From the NCBI RefSeq assembly GCF_004015185.1, contig NZ_CP025746.1:1815776-1879775 (forward strand): a stretch of 64,000 bases of DNA. The letters are read 5' to 3'. Positions 26,003-34,711 of this stretch are shown here, one piece after another. The stretch comes from Clostridium manihotivorum. Its GTDB lineage: Bacteria; Bacillota; Clostridia; Clostridiales; Clostridiaceae. The notes below the pieces were generated by a model, which was not told the DNA's origin, did no database searches, and saw only the letters and a program-made list of their open reading frames with translations. Both the position numbers and the translations under genes were made by a program. Within the stretch, counting starts at the first letter, position 1. The number at the start of each line of letters is the position of its first letter.

Positions 26003-27907
26003 ATGAAGGAATATTTATATGAAGCTTTCACAATTGAAGAATGTATACGGCTAGCTGAAGATGATCTTGATATATCTTCTGACGAGTTTGATTATGAAGT
26101 CGTCGAGAAGAAAGGAATGCTTAAGAGAAAATATAAAATTAAGGTTTTTCCTCATGAAAAAGATGGTGAGAACGATGGAGTTGTCTCTATCAAAAATGGG
26201 GTTTTTAAAGTAGTTGATCCCAAAAATCAAGGCGCGCTTGCTAAAATATATGTTTCAGATAATATTAATCTTTATATTGATGATAAAAAAGTTGAAGATT
26301 TTTGTAATATATCCGAAAATAATGTTATAAGGTATGATATTATAAATCAAGAAGCTAAAAGAGAGGTTAATATAGTAACATCTAATGATGATATGACTGC
26401 AGTGGCTTCTATAAAATATATACCTAAAAGAATATATATGATATCTGATTCGGATAATACAAATGTTTTAGAACTTAAACTTGAACTGGAATATGAAGAA
26501 TATCCTCCTAAGTATACAGAAATCGAAATGAAAAAGATTTTGGCTGAAAGAGGAATTGTAAGTGGTCTGATTCTTGATAATCTAAAACAACTATGTTCTG
26601 GTAATACTGAAAATGAAGTATTAGTGGCAGAAGGAAAAAAGGCAAAAGAAACGATTCAAGATGAAATAAGCTTGCTATTCAAAGGCAAAGGTATCAAAAC
26701 AGTTGATGACAATGAAAAGGTCGACTTTAGAAATATGAACTATACTCCTAATGTAGCAGAAAATGAGATTATAGCAGTTATAAAAAAAGGTGAAGAAGGT
26801 AAACCTGGCATAGATATTTATGGTAAGATTATTAAAGTTGAACCATATAAGGAACTAAAATTAACTATAGGTGATGGCTGTAAACTAGATGGAAGTAATG
26901 TTGTTGCTTGTATTGATGGAAGACCAGAGTTCAAGAACAATATTATTACTGTTAATAGAATATATGAAGCAACCTCAGACGTAAATATGGCTAGTGGTAA
27001 TTTGACCTTTACAGGAGATATACATATTGGAGCAAGTGTAAGCCAAGGTATGACTATTAAGGCAGGAAAATCAATTAGCATTGATGGGGCTGTGGATGGA
27101 TCTCATATTATTTCTAACGACTCAACAGTAATTAATGGAAATATAATTGGTTCTACTATTGAGGCTGGTGGAAAAGACTTTTTAGTACAACAGCAAATTG
27201 AAGCTTTAAATGAGCTTAAAATATCAATAGTAAACCTTTCTAGCACTGTGTTAGAGATAAAAGAGCATAATCTATTAGGAGCAGGTAGAACCGATGGTGA
27301 AATAATAAAGGTTTTAATAGAAAATAAATTTAAGAATATTATCACCAATTCGCTGAATATAATAAGACTTTTTTCTAAGGGTGATGAGGCTTCTAAAACC
27401 TTAAGTAGGTTGGTTAGGCAGATGCTTATAGGCCTAGGGCCAACTACTATAAAGCACTATAGTGAGTTGGACAAACTAGTGGTTTTATCAGATAACTTGA
27501 TTAAAGGCCTTGAAGGTAGTGTGAATGTACCAGCGGATATAATTATTAACTACTGCCAAGACTCTACATTAAGTTCATCTGGGAGTATATACATAAATGG
27601 TAAAGGTCAGTACATATCACACTTAACATGTAGTGGAAGTATAATTTTCACTCAAAATGGAAGTGTATCTAGAGGTGGATATCTTAAAGCTGAATCAGAG
27701 ATAAGATGTAAGACTATTGGTAGCACTGGTGGTGTTAAAACCAAAGCTTCTGTAGCAAAAGGAGGACATATATATGCAGATATTGCATATCATAATACGA
27801 TTTTTGTAATAGGAGAAAGAGAAATAATTTTAGACGAACCTTCAAGGAATCTTCATGTATACATGGATGACCTTGGAGATATAATAATAGATAAGCTTCG
27901 TTTATAA
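26003..27907 (+). CDS. fapA: FapA domain protein (DUF342) with Jag-type N-terminus
   Basis: 634 residues. Residues about 1-50 form a Jag_N-like domain (YEAFTIEECIRLAEDDLDIS...KRKYKIKVFP). A long FapA/DUF342 region follows, with repeated right-handed beta-solenoid-like strands (GNLTFTGDIHIGASVSQGMTIKAG, GSIYINGKGQYIS). A helical insert lies near residues 395-500. FapA-type proteins are linked to flagellar assembly or polar placement in Vibrio; the role in clostridia is not established. It is the first gene of the chemotaxis operon, 11 bp ahead of cheW, which supports a motility role. SD GGGGGAG is upstream of the ATG. Confidence 0.85.
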   Translation: MKEYLYEAFTIEECIRLAEDDLDISSDEFDYEVVEKKGMLKRKYKIKVFPHEKDGENDGVVSIKNGVFKVVDPKNQGALAKIYVSDNINLYIDDKKVEDFCNISENNVIRYDIINQEAKREVNIVTSNDDMTAVASIKYIPKRIYMISDSDNTNVLELKLELEYEEYPPKYTEIEMKKILAERGIVSGLILDNLKQLCSGNTENEVLVAEGKKAKETIQDEISLLFKGKGIKTVDDNEKVDFRNMNYTPNVAENEIIAVIKKGEEGKPGIDIYGKIIKVEPYKELKLTIGDGCKLDGSNVVACIDGRPEFKNNIITVNRIYEATSDVNMASGNLTFTGDIHIGASVSQGMTIKAGKSISIDGAVDGSHIISNDSTVINGNIIGSTIEAGGKDFLVQQQIEALNELKISIVNLSSTVLEIKEHNLLGAGRTDGEIIKVLIENKFKNIITNSLNIIRLFSKGDEASKTLSRLVRQMLIGLGPTTIKHYSELDKLVVLSDNLIKGLEGSVNVPADIIINYCQDSTLSSSGSIYINGKGQYISHLTCSGSIIFTQNGSVSRGGYLKAESEIRCKTIGSTGGVKTKASVAKGGHIYADIAYHNTIFVIGEREIILDEPSRNLHVYMDDLGDIIIDKLRL

Positions 27908-27918
27908 GGGGGATTACA

Positions 27919-28368
27919 ATGGCTAACAAAGAAATTAAATTATTAATTTTCAGTTTGAATGGAGAACATTATGCAACAAACATAATGGATGTAGAAAGAA
28001 TATTAGGTTATGAAGCACCTACAGGACTTCCAGATGCACCAAGTTTTGTGGATGGGGTTATTAACTATGAGGATAGTATTCTTCCTATAGTAAATCTATC
28101 TAAGAAGTTTGGTTTTGCTACAAAGCTTAATCTAGCTGAAACAAAGATTATAGTAGTTAAGGAAAGTGGATCTAAGATAGGTATTATAGTAGATAACGTA
28201 TATGAAGTAAAAGATGTTGAGGTCGATTTAATAGAAAACCCACCAGCGATAGCATCAAATATTTCTAGAAGATATATAAAAGGACTGATAAGGTTAAAAG
28301 ATAACATAGTAATCCTGTTAGATTTATCTAAAATCTTAACAGAGGAAGAAAAAAGCAAATTGCTATAA
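27919..28368 (+). CDS. cheW: Chemotaxis coupling protein CheW (first copy)
   Basis: 149 residues, a single CheW domain of two beta-barrels: KLLIFSLNGEHYATNIMDVERIL at the start and GVINYEDSILPIVNLSKKFG in the middle. The last part has ISRRYIKGLIRLKDNIVILLDLSKIL. It links chemoreceptors to the CheA kinase at the membrane array. A second cheW lies at 34283 in the same cluster. This copy is slightly longer and diverged, so it may serve as a CheV-like or receptor-specific coupler, although it has no receiver domain. It starts 11 bp after fapA and ends 9 bp before cheD. Confidence 0.92.
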   Translation: MANKEIKLLIFSLNGEHYATNIMDVERILGYEAPTGLPDAPSFVDGVINYEDSILPIVNLSKKFGFATKLNLAETKIIVVKESGSKIGIIVDNVYEVKDVEVDLIENPPAIASNISRRYIKGLIRLKDNIVILLDLSKILTEEEKSKLL

Positions 28369-28377
28369 GGTGGTTCT

Positions 28378-28866
28378 ATGATAGATGCAGAAATCAAAGT
28401 AGGTATTGCTGATTTAAATACAGTAAAATATCCAGATAAGATAATGACTATCGGACTTGGGTCTTGCGTAGGTATAGCAGTATATGATAAGGTCAAACAA
28501 ATTGGTGGGCTATCACATATTATGCTTCCCGATTCTACTCAGTTTAAGGATGTAAAAAATCCTTACAAATTTGCAGATTTAGCAATACCTATTCTAATTG
28601 ATAAGATGGAGAAGTTAGGGTGTCAAAGGAGAAATTTGATTGTTAAGATCGCTGGTGGAGCATCAATGTTTAATTTTTCTGATAAAAGCATGATAAGTGA
28701 TATTGGAAAAAGAAATGGAGAAGCAGTAGAAAAAGCACTTAAAGCTATACAGCTTTCTGCGGTAGCTTCGCACTTAGGCGGCAATAAAGGAAGAACAATG
28801 GTTTTAGATTCAAAAAATGGTAAGGTAATAATAAAGATTGTAGGACAAGGTATTATAGAACTTTAA
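28378..28866 (+). CDS. cheD: Chemoreceptor glutamine deamidase CheD
   Basis: 162 residues, the normal length. The catalytic motif is intact: MTIGLGSCVGIAVYDK holds the Cys and GGLSHIMLPDS the His; KIAGGASMF supplies the third element. CheD deamidates receptor glutamines and, in Bacillus-type systems, binds CheC and raises its phosphatase activity toward CheY-P. The cheC gene is present 4.4 kb downstream in the same operon. SD AAGGTGG precedes the ATG. Confidence 0.94.
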   Translation: MIDAEIKVGIADLNTVKYPDKIMTIGLGSCVGIAVYDKVKQIGGLSHIMLPDSTQFKDVKNPYKFADLAIPILIDKMEKLGCQRRNLIVKIAGGASMFNFSDKSMISDIGKRNGEAVEKALKAIQLSAVASHLGGNKGRTMVLDSKNGKVIIKIVGQGIIEL

Positions 28867-28879
28867 TGGAGTGATAATC

Positions 28880-29920
28880 TTGAATAAAATAAAAGTTATG
28901 GTAGTAGACGATTCTGCACTTATGAGAAAGATAATTTCTGACATGATAAATGAAGAGACAGATATGGAAGTTATAGCTACAGCAAGAAATGGTGAGGAGT
29001 TCGTTGAGAAGGTAGGAGGTTATAATCCAGATGTAATTACCTTAGATGTAGAAATGCCAAAGATGGATGGTATAACTGCATTGAAAAAGCTTAAGCTCAC
29101 TAACAGAAATGCAAAGGTTATAATGCTTAGCAGTTTAACAACTAGTTCCTCAAGAACTACATTAGATTGTTTAGATGCTGGTGCAGCTGACTTTGTTTCT
29201 AAGCCATCAGGCTCCATATCATTGGACATAAATAAAGTTAAATTAGAACTTGTACATAAAATAAGAGCAGTGGCATCAATAAAAAAATCATTATTTGATT
29301 TTAAAGTAGAAAAGAAAGAACCAGCAAGGTATGTAACAAATAGTAGAGCAACAGGTAAGATTGAAGCTGTAGTAATTGGTGCCTCAACTGGAGGACCAAG
29401 AGCTTTACAAACTGTGCTCACAGAACTTCCTGGAGATTTAGGGGTTCCGGTATTAGTAGTACAGCATATGCCAGCAGGGTTCACAAAGACTTTCGCAGAA
29501 AGATTAAACAATCTCTGCAACCTTAAGGTGGTTGAGGCTGAAAATAATATGAATATCGAGAGAAATGTAATATATATAGCACCAGGTGGATTTCATATGG
29601 AGATTTCAAAAGATAAAAAGATATCTTTGAATCAAGAACCTAGCATCTGGGGAGTAAGACCAGCTGTAGATAAATTATTCCATAGTTCAGCTACTGTATA
29701 TGGAAAAAATCAATTGTCTGTAGTGCTGACAGGAATGGGAAAAGATGGAGCTCAAGGCACAGTATCCATAAAAAATGCAGGTGGACATACTATTTCTGAG
29801 GATGAATCAACTTGTACTATATATGGTATGCCTAAAGCTACCTTTGAAACAGGAAAAGTAGATGAAGTATTGCCTTTAGGATATATAGCAAAAAAAATAG
29901 CTACATTAGTGAAAGGATAA
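28880..29920 (+). CDS. cheB: Protein-glutamate methylesterase CheB
   Basis: 346 residues. TTG at 28880 is favoured since GGAG lies 8 nt upstream; the GTG at 28871 overlaps the SD. The N-terminal receiver has VVDDSALMRK, the phosphoacceptor Asp56 in TLDVEMPKMDG, and KPSGS. The C-terminal esterase has the serine motif GASTGGPRALQ, VVQHMPAGFT with the His, and GMGKDGAQG with the Asp. CheB removes methyl groups that CheR adds to receptors, resetting sensitivity once phosphorylated by CheA. It sits between cheD and cheR with small gaps. Confidence 0.95.
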   Translation: MNKIKVMVVDDSALMRKIISDMINEETDMEVIATARNGEEFVEKVGGYNPDVITLDVEMPKMDGITALKKLKLTNRNAKVIMLSSLTTSSSRTTLDCLDAGAADFVSKPSGSISLDINKVKLELVHKIRAVASIKKSLFDFKVEKKEPARYVTNSRATGKIEAVVIGASTGGPRALQTVLTELPGDLGVPVLVVQHMPAGFTKTFAERLNNLCNLKVVEAENNMNIERNVIYIAPGGFHMEISKDKKISLNQEPSIWGVRPAVDKLFHSSATVYGKNQLSVVLTGMGKDGAQGTVSIKNAGGHTISEDESTCTIYGMPKATFETGKVDEVLPLGYIAKKIATLVKG

Positions 29921-29930
29921 TAGGTGAGTT

Positions 29931-30695
29931 ATGGATTTCAATCAGTTTCATCAGTGGGTACATAAAGAACTTGGAATAAATTTGTCAGCATATAAACCAA
30001 CTCAGTTAAATAGAAGAATTGAAAGCTTAATGACAAGATTAGGCGTTAAATCTTTAGATGAATATACAAAGCTCATAAAAACTGATAAAGACCACAGACA
30101 AAAGTTTTTAGACTTCATAACTATAAATGTTACAGAGTTTTTTAGAAATCCAGAGCTTTTTGAAGAGCTTGAAGGTATTTTAAAAAAGGAAGTAGCGTCT
30201 AATAACAGTCTTAAGATATGGAGTGCTGCTTGTTCTATAGGATGTGAACCTTATTCTATTTCTATGATTTTGAATAATATTAGTCCAACTGGTAGACATA
30301 AGATAATTGCCACTGATATAGACAATACAATACTTACAAAAGCTAAGCTTGGTGAGTATACTGACAACGAAATGAAAAATGTAAAGCAAAAAGAACTAGA
30401 TAAATATTTCAAAAAAGTAAAAGATAAATATCATATAGATCAAAGCGTTAAGAATATGATTACTTTTAAGAAACATGATCTTATACTTGATAGCTACGAG
30501 AACAATTTTGATTTAATTGTTTGCAGAAATGTTGTTATTTACTTCAATGTGGATGTGAAAAATGATATATATAAAAGATTTGCAGCCTCACTTAAAAAGG
30601 GCGGATTACTATTCGTAGGAGCTACAGAAAGTATATATAACTATAAGGACTTTGGTTTTGAAAAAGCTTCTACTTTTATCTATAGGAAGCTATAA
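29931..30695 (+). CDS. cheR: Chemotaxis protein methyltransferase CheR
   Basis: 254 residues, standard length. The N-terminal helical domain includes RRIESLMTRLGV and ITINVTEFFRNPELFEEL. The SAM-binding domain follows with IWSAACSIGCEPYSISMIL (glycine-rich loop GAAxSxGxEPYS), IIATDID and DLIVCRNVVIYF, then GGLLFVGATESI. It methylates receptor glutamates using S-adenosylmethionine. There is no C-terminal tether-binding extension. It is followed by a 536-bp gap with a repeat array before cheA; no terminator was found between, so one transcript is likely. Confidence 0.95.
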   Translation: MDFNQFHQWVHKELGINLSAYKPTQLNRRIESLMTRLGVKSLDEYTKLIKTDKDHRQKFLDFITINVTEFFRNPELFEELEGILKKEVASNNSLKIWSAACSIGCEPYSISMILNNISPTGRHKIIATDIDNTILTKAKLGEYTDNEMKNVKQKELDKYFKKVKDKYHIDQSVKNMITFKKHDLILDSYENNFDLIVCRNVVIYFNVDVKNDIYKRFAASLKKGGLLFVGATESIYNYKDFGFEKASTFIYRKL

Positions 30696-30984
30696 TATAT
30701 CAACATAATTATAGTAATACTAATAAATAGGTAGAAATTTGTAGGATTATAACTAAAATAGCTTTAAATATGATGATAAATTATATACAATAATTAATAG
30801 AATTATTTACTATAAAGAAATGCAACCTTTTATACGATTATTAAAGTGTACATAATCAATAACATTCATATTTTAATTAAGATAATAAGTTTTATGAAAA
30901 TAAAAAGTTAATTAGAAATACTTCTTTTTAAGCAACAATCTGTGAACCTAGATGATTATAACACAGTAACTTAAGTATGCTTTC
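30696..30984. other. Gap between cheR and the cheA leader array
   Basis: A+T-rich. No terminator hairpin and no sigma-A or sigma-D promoter was convincing. An open frame starts at an ATG at 30977 without an SD and runs through the array into cheA. Confidence 0.4.
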
Positions 30985-31231
30985 ACAGGAGTGCAGAAGC
31001 CACAACAAATATACTTGTTACGTGCTTCGGAGAATAACAGGAGGCGTAACAATTGATAATTGTTACGTGCTAATAAGGAATACAGGAGGCATAACAATTA
31101 ATAATTGTTATGTGCTAATAAGGAATACAGGAGGCACAACAATTGATAATTGTTGTGTGCTTCGGAGAATAACAGGAGGCGCAACAATTAATAATTGTTG
31201 TGTGCTAATAAGGAATACAGGAGGGATAATT
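30985..31231 (+). repeat. Tandem 45-bp SD/hairpin array leading into cheA
   Basis: Four full 45-bp units start at 31037, 31082, 31127 and 31172, after a degenerate 52-bp unit at 30985; a terminal partial unit (31217) supplies the real SD of cheA. Every unit has ACAGGAGG, a 9-bp hairpin (for example GTAACAATT/AATTGTTAC), then GTGCT. Arm bases change together: GT/AC, AT/AT, AC/GT, GC/GT. The spacer alternates between a TTCGGAGAATA and an AATAAGGAAT type. The period is 15 codons with no stop, in frame with cheA, encoding repeats such as IRNTGGITINNCYVL. Confidence 0.92.
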
Positions 31232-33274
31232 ATGGACACATCTCAATATCTTTCAATGTTCTTAGAAGAGTCCATGGACAATTTACAGACTCTAAATGAA
31301 TCTCTACTTGACTTGGAACAAAAGCCAGATGATATTGATAAGTTAAATGAAATATTTAGAGTAGCGCATACTATAAAAGGTATGGCTGCAACTATGGGAT
31401 TTAGTGATATTGCAGAACTTACACATAAAATGGAAGATGTACTCTCAAAGTTTAGAGAAGGGGAACTTAAGGTTACTCAAAATGTTGTTACTGTTCTTTT
31501 CGATTGCTTAGATACTCTTGAAAGAATGGTCAATAATATCTCTGAAGGTATAGAGGAAAAGGTTGACATAGAAAAGATAATGAAGGATTTGCATGATATA
31601 AGTTCTAATGAGCAAGAAGCAGCTCCTTCAGTAGTAGAAGAAGTAGCTGTTCAGAATACAGATTCTTCAAATTACATAATAGACATTAATGAATATGATG
31701 TTAATGTAATTAAGCAAGCTCATGAAAAGGGTTATAAAGCTATAAGGGTATTTATAGCGCTTAGTGAAAATACTTTACTTAAGTCAGCTAGAGCTTTCTT
31801 AATATTTAAAGAACTAGAAGAGCATGGAGAAGTAATAAAATCCTATCCTTCTACAGAAGATATAGAAAATGAAAATTTTGATTTTACTATAGAACTTATT
31901 GTAATTACAACCTTAGAAACTAGTGAAATTGAAAAAATTGTAGAAAATATTTCAGAAGTGGATAAAGTTTCCGTAGAAGAAGTCGAATTAAAAATAGATA
32001 AGGTAAATGAAGTTGCAGTAACTAAAGAAGAAGTTAACACAGTTAAAGTAGATGAAACGTCAAACACAGTGGCTCCTAAGCCTATAGTTACAAATAAACC
32101 AAAAGCTGAAGAAAAGAAGAGTGGAAATGCTGCTCCTCAAAAGAAGGTTCATCAATCAGTAAGAGTTGACTTAGAGAGATTAGATAAGCTAATGAACATG
32201 GTTTCAGAGTTAGTTATTCACAGAACCAGACTAGAGCAGATCAGCACAAGTTATAGAGCGCCAGAATTGAATGAAACTCTAGAACAAGTTGCTAGAACTA
32301 CTTCTGATTTACAGGATCTTGTAATGAAAATCAGAATGCTTCCTCTAGAAGTTGTGTTCAATAGATTCCCAAGAATGATAAGAGATTTATCTGTAGAACT
32401 TAACAAAGACATTAACTTCATAGTAGAAGGTCAAGATACAGAGCTTGATAGAACTGTAATTGATGAAATTGGAGAACCGTTAATCCATCTACTTAGAAAT
32501 GCTGCTGATCATGGTATAGAAAATAAAGAAGACAGAGCTAAATCAGGAAAAGATCTTATGGGAACTGTCAAACTTTCTGCATATCAAGAAGGAACAAAGG
32601 CAGTAATTAGAGTTGAAGACGATGGTGCTGGTATAGATGTAGAAAAAGTTAGACGTAAAGCTGAAAAAATAGGTATAAACACTGAGGGAATGACTGAAAA
32701 TGATATAAAGAACTTAATTTTCTCTCAAGGCTTTAGTACTAATGAAGTTGTTACTGATATATCAGGAAGAGGCGTAGGTATGGATGTTGTTAAAACAAAA
32801 ATATCTGCACTTGGAGGAACCGTTGATGTAGTAAGTGAAATAGGTAAAGGTTCGAGCTTCATAATAAGATTACCGTTGACACTTCAAATAATTCAAGCAT
32901 TGCTTGTTAAGGTTGGAGAAGAAACACTTGCTATATCTCTTGGATTTATAGACAGAGTTATCGATTATAAAGAAGAGAATATTAAGAAAACTAATGGAAG
33001 AGAAGTTATAGTTTATAGAGATAATGTAATACCTCTAATAAGACTTAATGAAACTTTACAAATTGACACTAGCAAAAAGGATAAGAATTTTATTATAATA
33101 GTTAAGGTCGGAGATAAAGTGGTTGGTCTTTTAGTTGATTCATTACTAGGTCAACAGGAAATAGTAATAAAACCTTTAGGAAAGACTCTTGAAGGACTAA
33201 AAGAGTATATAGGAGCAACCATACTTGGTAATGGTCTTGTTACACTTATACTTGATGTAGGTGCTTTAATTTAG
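31232..33274 (+). CDS. cheA: Chemotaxis histidine kinase CheA
   Basis: 680 residues from ATG 31232, which follows ACAGGAGGG. Domains: HPt (1-105) with His46 in FRVAHTIKGMAATMGF; a CheY/CheB-binding P2 region (about 145-250); a Glu/Lys-rich linker; dimerisation P3 (SVRVDLERLDKLMNMVSELVIHR); HATPase with LIHLLRNAADHG, DDGAGID and SGRGVGMDVVK; and a C-terminal CheW-like regulatory domain. It phosphorylates CheY and CheB in response to receptors. An open frame continues upstream through the repeat array to ATG 30977; that longer form would add 85 residues unlike any CheA and lacks an SD. cheC follows 20 bp later. Confidence 0.95.
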   Translation: MDTSQYLSMFLEESMDNLQTLNESLLDLEQKPDDIDKLNEIFRVAHTIKGMAATMGFSDIAELTHKMEDVLSKFREGELKVTQNVVTVLFDCLDTLERMVNNISEGIEEKVDIEKIMKDLHDISSNEQEAAPSVVEEVAVQNTDSSNYIIDINEYDVNVIKQAHEKGYKAIRVFIALSENTLLKSARAFLIFKELEEHGEVIKSYPSTEDIENENFDFTIELIVITTLETSEIEKIVENISEVDKVSVEEVELKIDKVNEVAVTKEEVNTVKVDETSNTVAPKPIVTNKPKAEEKKSGNAAPQKKVHQSVRVDLERLDKLMNMVSELVIHRTRLEQISTSYRAPELNETLEQVARTTSDLQDLVMKIRMLPLEVVFNRFPRMIRDLSVELNKDINFIVEGQDTELDRTVIDEIGEPLIHLLRNAADHGIENKEDRAKSGKDLMGTVKLSAYQEGTKAVIRVEDDGAGIDVEKVRRKAEKIGINTEGMTENDIKNLIFSQGFSTNEVVTDISGRGVGMDVVKTKISALGGTVDVVSEIGKGSSFIIRLPLTLQIIQALLVKVGEETLAISLGFIDRVIDYKEENIKKTNGREVIVYRDNVIPLIRLNETLQIDTSKKDKNFIIIVKVGDKVVGLLVDSLLGQQEIVIKPLGKTLEGLKEYIGATILGNGLVTLILDVGALI

Positions 33275-33294
33275 AGCCTAGAAGGAGGATTGTG

Positions 33295-33897
33295 ATGGAT
33301 TATACGCAATTAAGTGCACTTCAGCTGGATGCCCTTAGGGAAGTAAGCAATATTGGTGCAGGAAATGCTGCCACAGCTCTTTCTCAATTGCTAAATAGAA
33401 AAATTGACATGACAGTTCCAAATGTTAAAGTAATAGATTTTATGGATATTTATAACTTTGTTTCCGAAGAAGAACTTGTGGCTGCAGTATTAGTCAAAGT
33501 TCTAGGAGATACGCCAGGAAATATATTATTTGTATTTGAAAAATCGACAGCTTCTAATATAATAGAAGTGTTGACTGGAATGAAAGAAGACGATTTTAGT
33601 GAAATGGGAAGTTCTGTCTTATGTGAGATAGGTAACATTATCTCTGCAGCATATATGAATGCTATTGCAAGACTTACAAATTTGAGTATCATGCCATCAG
33701 TACCAGCTGTGGCCTTTGATATGCTCAGTGCAATTTTAAGTGCTACATTTGTAGAGTCAGCTCAGTATTCAGATAATGTATTAGAAATTGAAACAATGCT
33801 ATTAGGTGAAGATGCAGAAAATATAGGTGGACATTTTTATTTTGTTCCTAATCCTGGATCTTTAGAAAAAATATTAAATTCAATAGGTGTAATATAG
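33295..33897 (+). CDS. cheC: CheY-P phosphatase CheC
   Basis: 200 residues. ATG 33295 is chosen (GGAGG 6 nt upstream); GTG 33292 is too close. Both phosphatase motifs are present: EVSNIGAGNAATAL near the start and CEIGNIISAAYMNA near residue 108, each with the paired acidic residue and Asn. Two active sites fit CheC rather than one-site CheX. It dephosphorylates CheY-P and is stimulated by CheD. It shares ancestry with the middle domain of FliY encoded downstream. Gaps to cheA and cheY are 20 and 15 bp. Confidence 0.94.
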   Translation: MDYTQLSALQLDALREVSNIGAGNAATALSQLLNRKIDMTVPNVKVIDFMDIYNFVSEEELVAAVLVKVLGDTPGNILFVFEKSTASNIIEVLTGMKEDDFSEMGSSVLCEIGNIISAAYMNAIARLTNLSIMPSVPAVAFDMLSAILSATFVESAQYSDNVLEIETMLLGEDAENIGGHFYFVPNPGSLEKILNSIGVI

Positions 33898-33912
33898 ATA
33901 GGGGGATTCTAA

Positions 33913-34272
33913 ATGGCTAGAGTATTAATTGTTGATGACGCAGCATTTATGAGAATGATGATAAAGGATATACTTGAAAAGAATGGATTTGAAGTTGTAG
34001 GTGAAGCAAGCAATGGAATTAAGGCTGTTGAACTTTACAAAAAGGAAAAACCAGATGTTGTAACTATGGATATAACAATGCCTGATATGGATGGTATTGA
34101 AGCAGTTAAGAACATAAAAGCATTTGATCCAGCAGCAAAGGTAATAATGTGTAGTGCAATGGGTCAACAAGGTATGGTTATGGATGCTATAAGAGCAGGC
34201 GCAAAAGACTTTATTGTAAAGCCATTCCAAGCAGACAGAGTACTGGAAGCAATAAAAAAGGCAATCGGCTAA
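33913..34272 (+). CDS. cheY: Chemotaxis response regulator CheY
   Basis: 119 residues, a single receiver domain. The acidic pair is in IVDDAAFMR, the phosphoacceptor is Asp53 (VTMDITMPDMDG), the switch Ser/Thr is in MCSAMGQ and the lysine is in FIVKPFQ. Phosphorylated CheY binds the FliM/FliY switch; in Bacillus-type systems this favours the smooth-swimming direction. SD GGGGGA is 7 nt upstream. It lies between cheC and the second cheW. Confidence 0.95.
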   Translation: MARVLIVDDAAFMRMMIKDILEKNGFEVVGEASNGIKAVELYKKEKPDVVTMDITMPDMDGIEAVKNIKAFDPAAKVIMCSAMGQQGMVMDAIRAGAKDFIVKPFQADRVLEAIKKAIG

Positions 34273-34282
34273 ATGAGGGGGC

Positions 34283-34690
34283 ATGAAAATGCAAGTTGTT
34301 GTATTTAAGATTAGTGATGAACTTTTTGCAGTAGAAACAGCAAAGGTTCTGAGTATTACTGATATGACCGAGGTAACAAAAGTTCCTAAAGCCCCAGTCC
34401 ATATAAGAGGACTAATAAATCTTAGAGGTAGCATAATACCGCTATTAGACATAAATCTACTATTAAACATACCAAAGTCTCTAAAGGATCAAAGTAATAT
34501 AATAATATTAAATGTTGATGATGAGCAAGTTGGTATATCAGTAGATGAAGTGGAAGAAGTTTTAGAAATAGATGAAAAGCTACTTCAAAAACTTGAAAAT
34601 GAAAGATATCAAAGCTATGTAAAAGGTATAGTGAATTTTGATGATAAACTAGTTACATTAGTAGATATAAATAAAATACTAAAATTTTAA
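34283..34690 (+). CDS. cheW: Chemotaxis coupling protein CheW (second copy)
   Basis: 135 residues, compact CheW domain: VVVFKISDELFAVETAKVLSI, then VHIRGLINLRGSIIPLLDIN, a strong match to the receptor/kinase-coupling surface, and YVKGIVNFDDKLVTLVDINKIL at the end. It is closer to canonical CheW than the copy at 27919 by length and by the RGLINLRG motif. It lies between cheY and fliM. SD GAGGGG is upstream. Confidence 0.94.
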   Translation: MKMQVVVFKISDELFAVETAKVLSITDMTEVTKVPKAPVHIRGLINLRGSIIPLLDINLLLNIPKSLKDQSNIIILNVDDEQVGISVDEVEEVLEIDEKLLQKLENERYQSYVKGIVNFDDKLVTLVDINKILKF

Positions 34691-34711
34691 TTAGTGAAGT
34701 GAGGTAAGAGT

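Noticed and set aside
30977-31231. CheA with an 85-residue N-terminal extension starting at ATG 30977
   Set aside because: No SD at 30977, the extension is the translated DNA repeat, and ATG 31232 has an excellent SD with the HPt domain starting at once. Kept only as an alternative within the array finding.
30985-31231. CRISPR array
   Set aside because: Units are contiguous 45-bp tandem repeats without unique spacers, and there are no cas genes nearby.
33925-34470. 181-codon antisense frame across cheY and cheW
   Set aside because: Overlaps two clear genes; product rich in Cys/His/Tyr from reversed codons, no initiation signal.
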